Shown piece by piece: positions 58,676 to 64,000 of a stretch of 64,000 bases of DNA. The stretch's first letter is position 1; the number at the start of each line of letters is the position of its first letter. The DNA lies in the NCBI GenBank assembly GCA_002704915.1, contig PAIP01000062.1, positions 62,001-126,000 of the forward strand, written 5' to 3'. Under the pieces are notes generated by a model, which saw nothing but the letters and a program-made list of their open reading frames with translations, was not told the DNA's origin and searched no databases. A program made the translations under genes and the position numbers. The DNA is from Parvularcula sp. (GTDB lineage: Bacteria; Pseudomonadota; Alphaproteobacteria; Caulobacterales; Parvularculaceae).

Positions 58676-58726
58676 GTCGCCCTCCGAAGGCTTAGACCAC
58701 AGGTTCGGGTCCTGTCAGCAAAGCCA
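58676..58726 (+). other. tRNA-like 3' half (degenerate, low confidence)
   Basis: ACAGG-TTCGGGT-CCTGT forms a perfect 5-bp T-arm at 58699-58715, followed by seven bases, G and an encoded CCA (58724-58726). Before it, CTCCGAA could be an anticodon loop with CCG, flanked by only three good stem pairs. No matching 5' half or acceptor strand is found upstream. It resembles the tRNA-Arg 3' half that attachment sites often contain, but may be chance. The rest of 58533-58793 holds no gene. Confidence 0.25.
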
Positions 58727-58793
58727 ACTCTTCCAGAACTAAAGGGCCGCGAAGTCCCACCAAAGAGAATAGTGGCGATACAGTTCTAGCGCG

Positions 58794-59768
58794 CTAACTG
58801 GAACTCACGGCCTGCATCTCGCGGTGATGACGCGGTGATACCCCAAACTTGTCTTTGAATGCGATTCTGAAAGCAGAGGGCGAAAGAAATCCAACCCGGT
58901 TTCCAGCGACGGTCACGGCTTCGCCTGCCTCAATCAACACTCTAGCATGATCGAGTCTGAGGTTCTCAAGAAATTTTCCGGGCGGCATCGCGAACAGAGC
59001 TGAAAATTTCCGATGAAAGCTGCGTTCGCTCATACCAACGAAGGACGCCATGTCTGATACTTTTGTTGGTTTGTCGAGGCGATTCATCAGCCAATCGACA
59101 AGCCCTGCATAATGCTCTTCCACGCGAATTTGTGCGGCGAGGACGTCACTGAATTGAGCTTGATGCCCAGGGCGGTGAGCGTAGACGACAAGCTGTTTCG
59201 CGACTTTTGCCTTAATGACCGCACCATAATCCGCTTCCAACATCGCCAGAGCCATGTCGATACCTGTTGTCACGCCAGCAGAGGTCCACAAACGGTCGTC
59301 CTGAACATAGAGTGCGTCGGGATTGATAGTGCTGTTGGCTGAGAATTTCTCCATGAGCGTGTTCGCAGCCCAATGTGTGGCTAATGATTTCCCGGCGAGC
59401 AGTCCTGTCGCCGCAAGCACGAACCCGCCTGTGCAAATCGACCCATAGCGCTCGCAGGTCTTTGCTGCTCGTCGGACGGCTTTCTGAATGCGTTCATTGT
59501 TCATCGCACGCAGCAGTGGACGCTGGAGCGCTCCAGCGACGAGAAACGTATCTGTACGTCGAAATCTGATTTCCGAAATCAGCTTCGTATCAATACCTAT
59601 TCCGCAACTATGCTGGACCAAGCCTCCATCAACACTGGTCGTGAGGCATTCATATGCTGCCGCCGGTTCAATTTGCGTTGCTGTAGCGAACACTGTCGCC
59701 GGGCCAGTGACATCAAGGAGTTCAGCGCCGTCATAGGTCAGGAAGATTATTCGTTTTGCAATTGCCAT
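58794..59768 (-). CDS. GlxA-type AraC-family regulator with DJ-1/PfpI domain
   Basis: The 324-residue protein has an N-terminal DJ-1/PfpI domain (RIIFLTYDGAELLDVTGPAT, and the nucleophile-elbow-like GSICTGGFVLAATGLLAGKS). A C-terminal AraC HTH follows (LDKPTKVSDMASFVGMSERS, then FHRKFSALFAMPPGKFLENL). Such proteins act as regulators with the DJ-1-like part as a sensor. It is divergent from the isonitrile-hydratase-like gene across 76 bp, and so likely controls it. Confidence 0.92.
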   Translation of the reverse strand: MAIAKRIIFLTYDGAELLDVTGPATVFATATQIEPAAAYECLTTSVDGGLVQHSCGIGIDTKLISEIRFRRTDTFLVAGALQRPLLRAMNNERIQKAVRRAAKTCERYGSICTGGFVLAATGLLAGKSLATHWAANTLMEKFSANSTINPDALYVQDDRLWTSAGVTTGIDMALAMLEADYGAVIKAKVAKQLVVYAHRPGHQAQFSDVLAAQIRVEEHYAGLVDWLMNRLDKPTKVSDMASFVGMSERSFHRKFSALFAMPPGKFLENLRLDHARVLIEAGEAVTVAGNRVGFLSPSAFRIAFKDKFGVSPRHHREMQAVSSS

Positions 59769-59844
59769 TGGCGGAATATAGACGATTTATGTCATTTTCG
59801 CCAAACCTAAAGCGCTCTACGGTTTCACTCAAAGGAGATCGAAG

Positions 59845-60492
59845 ATGACTACAACGATTGATATTGGATTCCTGATCTACCCAGGGGTTACACAGCTCGA
59901 TGCAACCGGCCCCGCGCAGATTCTTAGCCGTGTACCGGGCGCGCGCATTCACATGGCTTGGAAAGATACCAAACCCGTCGATACTGATGCCGGGTTCTCG
60001 ATCAATCCGACCATATCGCTTGATGATTGTCCCGATCTTGATGTGATCTGCGTTCCTGGAGGCGTGGGGCAACTGCCCCTCATGGGAGATCAGGATGTCC
60101 TCGCTTTTCTCAAGCGCCAAGGGGAGCGAGCAAACTATGTGACGTCAGTTTGTAGCGGCGCTTTACTGTTAGGCGCGGCAGGACTTCTACGAGGCTACAA
60201 GTCGGGATGCCATTGGGCGTTTCGCGAGATGTTGCCAACTTTTGGCGCAATCCCTGTCGCCGAACGCATCGTGAAAGACCGAAATCGCATATCGGGTGGT
60301 GGTGTTACAGCGGGCATTGATTTCGGGCTGGCCCTTGCCGCAGAGCTTGCTGACGAAGACACAGCAAAGGAAATTCAGCTGTTTGTCGAGTATGACCCGG
60401 TGCCGCCCTTCGACTCGGGGACGCCGGAAAAGGCAGGCCCGGAGCTAGAAGCTAAAGTTCGCGCCACCTTTACCGGCGCGAACGGAGGTTAA
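59845..60492 (+). CDS. Isonitrile hydratase-like DJ-1/PfpI family protein
   Basis: The 215-residue protein follows Pseudomonas InhA closely in pattern: DIGFLIYPGVTQLDATGP (Asp19), MAWKDTKPVDTDAGFSINPT, DVICVPGGVGQLPLMGDQDV, TSVCSGALLLGAAGLLRG (nucleophile Cys103), SGGGVTAGIDFGLALAAELA and PPFDSGTPE. InhA hydrates isonitriles to N-substituted formamides. The reaction is inferred from this resemblance. AGGAG is well placed before the ATG. It starts a plus-strand operon with an HD-domain gene. Confidence 0.9.
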   Translation: MTTTIDIGFLIYPGVTQLDATGPAQILSRVPGARIHMAWKDTKPVDTDAGFSINPTISLDDCPDLDVICVPGGVGQLPLMGDQDVLAFLKRQGERANYVTSVCSGALLLGAAGLLRGYKSGCHWAFREMLPTFGAIPVAERIVKDRNRISGGGVTAGIDFGLALAAELADEDTAKEIQLFVEYDPVPPFDSGTPEKAGPELEAKVRATFTGANGG

Positions 60493-60496
60493 GGCA

Positions 60497-61252
60497 ATGG
60501 CGAAACTCGGCACGTTAGAATGGGTGGAAAAGAAGCACGGCAAGCTCGGACTACGAGATAAGCTCGCTCTGGTGGCCCAGGGCGTACGCGCTCGCGCTGC
60601 AACCAAAGAGCGTCTGAAAGATAACGTGAAGTTCCGGCACACGGAGGTCGATGACATTCTACCTCCCGACAGCGCTGTCGCCCGAGAGGCAATGGCCATG
60701 TGTCAAGAAGCCAGCGCACCATATCTCTTTCATCATTGTTTGCGTGCCTACTATTGGGCGCGACTTCTTGATGACGGCTCGAAGAGCTTCGACGACGAAG
60801 CTGTGTTTGTCGCCATCATGCTTCACGATATGGGTCTCACCGACGGCCACCGGCTCAATGGGGGCAAACAACAATGTTTCACCATTGTCGGCGCGCGGAT
60901 GGCGCAAGAACTTGCGCGTAAGCATGAGTGGACAGAACGCCGCGCGGGCATGGCGGCCAACGCCATCACGCTGCACCTTAATGTGATAGTGGATCCGCAC
61001 CATGGCCGGGAAGCTGAGCTCGTCCGTGCCGGATCAGGGGCGGATGTGGCCGGGCTTGGTATCGACGTTCTCTATACAGAACAAATTCAGTCCGTGTGCG
61101 ATAAGCATCCGCGAGGCGAATTTAAGGCGTGTGTTCTTGGCGCTCTCGGGATTGAAGCAACCGAACGTCCGGGCAGCAGGGTCGCGTTCATGAACAAGTC
61201 CCTCGGTTTCGACAAGCTGGTTGCCGGGACAACTGCGTTTGGAGACTGTTGA
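60497..61252 (+). CDS. HD-domain protein, cyanamide hydratase-like
   Basis: The 251-residue protein carries HD-domain residues: FHHCLRAYYWARLLDDG (first His), DEAVFVAIMLHDMGLTDGHR (HD pair) and later NAITLHLNV and DPHHGREAELVRAGSGADVA. The pattern and length are close to the fungal/bacterial cyanamide hydratase-type HD family. Those enzymes add water to a carbon-nitrogen triple bond. The gene lies 4 bp after the isonitrile hydratase-like gene, and so may act on a related substrate. A phosphohydrolase role is the alternative. Confidence 0.82.
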   Translation: MAKLGTLEWVEKKHGKLGLRDKLALVAQGVRARAATKERLKDNVKFRHTEVDDILPPDSAVAREAMAMCQEASAPYLFHHCLRAYYWARLLDDGSKSFDDEAVFVAIMLHDMGLTDGHRLNGGKQQCFTIVGARMAQELARKHEWTERRAGMAANAITLHLNVIVDPHHGREAELVRAGSGADVAGLGIDVLYTEQIQSVCDKHPRGEFKACVLGALGIEATERPGSRVAFMNKSLGFDKLVAGTTAFGDC

Positions 61253-61329
61253 TGCCTTTCGAAAAAATCTTGCCGGAAGGATGGGGATGGCATGTGGTGC
61301 TGCCTGCGATGAAGCTGAAGAAAGAGTGA
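61252..61329 (+). CDS. 25-residue peptide coupled to the HD-domain gene
   Basis: The frame ATG...TGA starts on the last base of the HD stop codon (TGATG) and encodes MPFEKILPEGWGWHVVLPAM and five more residues, three of them Lys. Stop-start overlap suggests it is translated. It looks like the N-terminal stub of a longer protein, so it may be a truncated gene. Its stop is 2 bp from the convergent NTF2-like gene's stop. Confidence 0.35.
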   Translation: MPFEKILPEGWGWHVVLPAMKLKKE

Positions 61330-61330
61330 C

Positions 61331-61744
61331 TCACGACGTCACTTCGGAGAAAGCGTACATTTTCCACGTGCCGTCTACTTTCGTAAACGCATAGAACCCA
61401 TGGACTTGCTCAATAATCGAGCCGTCGACACGCCGCCGCACCGCGGCAGCGACCGCGTGCGCTTGAAGCTGGTTGATTGCAGGAATGTCAAATTGCCAGT
61501 CCGTTGAGTGATCCCATCCTTTGTCGGCTTTGAGTTTCGCGGGATCAATAGGATAGCAGTCCACCATTTCGACAACACCGTTTTTGAGATAGGTGATTGG
61601 ATAGCGAACGATCTCGTCGATGAGTGCTACGTTATTGGTTTTGAACCCTTCAACGTATTTCAGATAAGTCGTACGAAGTTCTTCTTTGAGAGCCTCTTGA
61701 TCGTCCATGTCGCATACCTTCGTCGAGTGCTTCATATCGCTCAC
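61331..61744 (-). CDS. NTF2-like (SnoaL/ketosteroid isomerase fold) protein
   Basis: The 137-residue protein has the NTF2-like cone-fold pattern: ELRTTYLKYVEGFKTNNVAL at the N-terminus, IVRYPITYLKNGVVEMVDCY, then HAVAAAVRRRVDGSIIEQVH and FYAFTKVDGTWKMYAFSE. Function cannot be predicted from the fold. Convergent with the HD operon. The first ATG (61744) or one 12 codons later (61708) may be used. Confidence 0.78.
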   Translation of the reverse strand: MSDMKHSTKVCDMDDQEALKEELRTTYLKYVEGFKTNNVALIDEIVRYPITYLKNGVVEMVDCYPIDPAKLKADKGWDHSTDWQFDIPAINQLQAHAVAAAVRRRVDGSIIEQVHGFYAFTKVDGTWKMYAFSEVTS

Positions 61745-61896
61745 ATAATCTAAATGTGATCGTATATTCTTAGATCAGCATGCGGATATGTATGTGTCCT
61801 TCTCATTTACTCGGTCATAGCACCGCCGCTTGACGCTTTATCGGGGTCGCAGTCTACCAACGCTCGTTTGGCTGTCAGGCCACAACATGGCTGGGG

Positions 61897-62517
61897 TCAC
61901 TTTATTTCTGTTGGTATTGCTTCAAATCGCAATGCTTCTCTCACCGCTGGGCGTTTTTCAACGCGAGCCAAGAATGCTTGCAGCTTCGGCCACGCCTCGA
62001 GACTGATACCCTTGACGTTTGACCAGCTCGCAACGACGAAAAGATAGGCATCGGCAATCGAATAATTGTCTCCCATGACATAAGGGCGACCATCGCAGAA
62101 GCGGGCCTCAATGTAGTCGAGACATTTCGCGATTTTTGCAGGGGCCTCTCGGATCTGCTCCTCCGTTGCTGTGGCTGAGAACAGGGGAGAGAATGACTTG
62201 TGAAGCTCCGAACTAATAAAATTCAGGACACCCTGTAGTTTTGCACGCTCAACGCTGCCAAAGGGCGGCGCCAATCCAGCATCCGGAAACCGATCTGCAA
62301 TGAATTGGGTAATAGCGACACCCTCGGTTATGACGTCGCCCGTTTCCAACTCAAGGGCCGGAACATATCCTTTAAGGCAGATCTTGAGATAGTCTGCGCC
62401 TGATTGCGTGGTTTTGTTTTTCAGGTCGACGCGGTCAAGCTCAAAGTCAGCCCCTGCTTCGCGCAGAACAATGTGGGGAGACAAGGAACAGGCGCCGGGT
62501 GAATAGTAGAGTTTCAT
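61897..62517 (-). CDS. Glutathione S-transferase, GstA/beta-class-like
   Basis: The 206-residue protein begins MKLYYSPGACSLSPHIVLRE, the beta-class GST signature with the conserved Cys10 region. KGYVPALELETGDVITEGVA, ITQFIADRFPDAGLAP and GDNYSIADAYLFVVASW follow. It likely conjugates glutathione to electrophiles. The start at 62517 is the family start. Downstream of the nitronate monooxygenase gene (46 bp), same strand, likely one transcript. Confidence 0.92.
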   Translation of the reverse strand: MKLYYSPGACSLSPHIVLREAGADFELDRVDLKNKTTQSGADYLKICLKGYVPALELETGDVITEGVAITQFIADRFPDAGLAPPFGSVERAKLQGVLNFISSELHKSFSPLFSATATEEQIREAPAKIAKCLDYIEARFCDGRPYVMGDNYSIADAYLFVVASWSNVKGISLEAWPKLQAFLARVEKRPAVREALRFEAIPTEIK

Positions 62518-62563
62518 GATATCCTCCGTGTTGTATGAATTGAAAGAGCGATCGGCGCGCACA

Positions 62564-63622
62564 TCAAGCGAGGCGCGACGTCAAATCCGCCATCAGGTCG
62601 GCGGCCTTCGTCCGCTTAAGAAGCGGCGCTGCCTGGTTAGCGTAGAGGGAGATGAAATCGTCGTCCCCCGCCTCAATGCTAGCGGCGCGCAGCGGCGCCA
62701 CGAACCATGCCTGGACCGGGAATGGTGGCAGGCGATGCCCTGACGACGTCATCGCTTTTATCAATCGATTGGGCATACCCCGCGCCAGCCGGCCGGTATA
62801 TGCGCGCGTCAGCTGGGAGTTGGCCGATTGGTTAGAGAATAACGCGGAACGGTGTTGATCCACCGTTCCGGACTCGTCACATGCAAGGAACGCGGTCCCG
62901 AGTTGTGCGGCGCCCGCACCAAGCGACAGGGCGGCCTCGACGCCTTGTGCGTCGACAATACCGCCTGCGGCGATCACTGGGCGCGAACATTCTGACGCAA
63001 TCAGGCGCGTCAGTGGAAGGGTTCCCATGAGGCTGTCTTCAGCACGCTCAAGAAACGAAGGCCGGTGGCCGCCGGCTTCGAAACCGGTCGAAAGAATGAC
63101 ATCTACGCCAGCATCTTCAAGCGCCTGTGCTTCGGCTAGGGTCGTCGCAGCGCCGACAGTTGTGATTCCTTTGACTTTGCAGGCGTCTAGAATTCGTTTC
63201 GATGGAATTCCGAAGACGAAACTGAAGACATGTGGACGTGTCTCAAGGATGGCCTCTATCTGATCGTCAAAGCTCGGATGAAATCGTTGCGGCTGTTCCG
63301 GCTTCTCGATGCCCAGTTCCTGATAGAGCGGTTCGAAAATACGCCAAGCTGCCTCATAGGCCTCAGGCGAGAAGTCGTTTGCCTCTGGATCGTGGTCGGA
63401 AACCCAAAGATTGAGGGCGAATGATCTGTCGGTCTTTTCGCGAATTTCCGTCGCGATGCGGACAATGCCGTCTGGCTCCAGATAATGAACGCCGAACGAT
63501 CCCAATCCGCCCAAATTTGATACGGTGGAAACCAACTCCACCGTCGATAGCCCGCCGCCAAAGGGGCCTTGGATGATGGGACGATCTACACGCAACAGAT
63601 CCAGTGTTTGAGAGTCTTGCAT
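62564..63622 (-). CDS. Nitronate monooxygenase-like FMN enzyme
   Basis: The 352-residue protein has the TIM-barrel pattern of 2-nitropropane dioxygenase/nitronate monooxygenase: RPIIQGPFGGGLSTVELVST, NLGGLGSFGVHYLEPDGI, DVILSTGFEAGGHRPSFLER (conserved His), RPVIAAGGIVDAQGVEAALS and LGAGAAQLGTAFLACDES. It oxidises nitronates such as propionate 3-nitronate. It is divergent from the HxlR regulator across 132 bp, and the pair GST/monooxygenase is probably regulated by it. Confidence 0.9.
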   Translation of the reverse strand: MQDSQTLDLLRVDRPIIQGPFGGGLSTVELVSTVSNLGGLGSFGVHYLEPDGIVRIATEIREKTDRSFALNLWVSDHDPEANDFSPEAYEAAWRIFEPLYQELGIEKPEQPQRFHPSFDDQIEAILETRPHVFSFVFGIPSKRILDACKVKGITTVGAATTLAEAQALEDAGVDVILSTGFEAGGHRPSFLERAEDSLMGTLPLTRLIASECSRPVIAAGGIVDAQGVEAALSLGAGAAQLGTAFLACDESGTVDQHRSALFSNQSANSQLTRAYTGRLARGMPNRLIKAMTSSGHRLPPFPVQAWFVAPLRAASIEAGDDDFISLYANQAAPLLKRTKAADLMADLTSRLA

Positions 63623-63754
63623 CTGTTCGCCTCCGCTTGAATGACAAAACCGATGCGAAACACATAGGCAAATAAGTTACATATTGTAATCTGCTTTCTA
63701 TGGGTTACGGTCACTTTGGAGTTTCCAAATGGTAACCTCTGAAAGGCGTATCTC

Positions 63755-64000
63755 ATGGCGGTTTTAAAAAGACGGAAGAACCAATCGCCGGCTCATGACC
63801 CGGATTGCCCTCTTAATGAGTGCATGAAGCTCATTGGTGGCGCTTGGACACCTAACATCATCTGGTATCTCAGCGGCGGCGCGCGTCGTTTTTCAGAGCT
63901 GAAAGACGATATTCCGCCCATTTCGGCGAAGGTGTTGAGCGCGCGGCTGAAAGAGCTTGAAGTAAAAGGCGTCCTTGACCGGCGTGTTGTCCCGACAACC
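63755..64000 (+). CDS. HxlR-family regulator (3' end outside window)
   Basis: The first 82 codons give a winged-helix HxlR protein: DPDCPLNECMKLIGGAWTPN, IIWYLSGGARRFSELKDDIP, PISAKVLSARLKELEVKGVL and DRRVVPT. An N-terminal Cys is present in the usual place for electrophile- or quinone-sensing HxlR members (DPDCPLN). GAAAGG stands before the ATG. Divergent from nitronate monooxygenase, and its likely regulator. Confidence 0.9.
   Translation, partial: MAVLKRRKNQSPAHDPDCPLNECMKLIGGAWTPNIIWYLSGGARRFSELKDDIPPISAKVLSARLKELEVKGVLDRRVVPTT

Noticed and set aside
1-64000. CRISPR array
   Set aside because: No series of regularly spaced direct repeats and no cas gene was seen.

Overview
The window looks like an alphaproteobacterial chromosome (GC-rich, alphaproteobacterial-style trb/traG transfer genes, TonB-dependent receptor remnant) carrying a large integrative and conjugative element (ICE). 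No genus can be assigned from the sequence alone. Ordinary chromosome is seen only at the left edge (a CnoX/YbbN-type thioredoxin-TPR protein and a YbaK-type aminoacyl-tRNA deacylase), ending in a tRNA-Gly(GCC) gene. A tyrosine integrase follows the tRNA directly, so the tRNA 3' end is the probable attachment site. The other junction was not found here, so the element may run past the right edge.

Region 1 (3.4-12.1 kb) is a probable defence island. One minus-strand operon encodes a 196-residue protein of unknown family, a QueC-like PP-loop enzyme, an XRE/ImmA metalloprotease and a PIN-type nuclease. It has a strong sigma70-type promoter with a palindrome on its -35 box. Divergent to it lies a TIR-STAND gene split by an IS66-family element. 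The 8-bp target duplication is intact, and removing the element in silico restores one 515-residue frame.

Region 2 (12.1-26.2 kb) is the transfer backbone on the minus strand: trbB-C-D-E-J-L-F-G-I, DUF2274 and DUF736 genes, a ribbon-helix-helix protein and the coupling protein TraG, with a hipBA module inserted between trbB and the ribbon-helix-helix gene.

Region 3 (26.5-47.5 kb) is cargo between traG and the relaxase: a lipoprotein phosphatase, a TonB receptor cut by an IS3-family element, and an 18-gene [NiFe]-hydrogenase operon. That operon holds hupSL of the TAT-less, group 2a-like type, two Cys4 (HiPIP-like) proteins, the maturation protease, a TPR protein, two small membrane proteins, a NifU-Rieske fusion, an NHL protein, hypFCDE, a nickel transporter and hypAB. 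A small zinc-ribbon gene and an NtrC-type activator gene lie upstream on the same strand, and a DUF3422 gene lies divergently beyond them.

Region 4 (48.3-53.5 kb) completes the ICE backbone: relaxase, a 72-residue coupled protein, the TraF-type peptidase, an AlpA-like regulator, a DUF6499/DUF2285 protein, a second DUF736 protein and ArdA antirestriction protein.

Region 5 (53.7-64 kb) is a set of short operons with a stress or detoxification character: cupins, SDR, two GSTs, LysR, GlxA-type regulator, an isonitrile-hydratase-like protein with an HD protein, nitronate monooxygenase and an HxlR regulator. Whether this part is ICE cargo or chromosome cannot be decided here.
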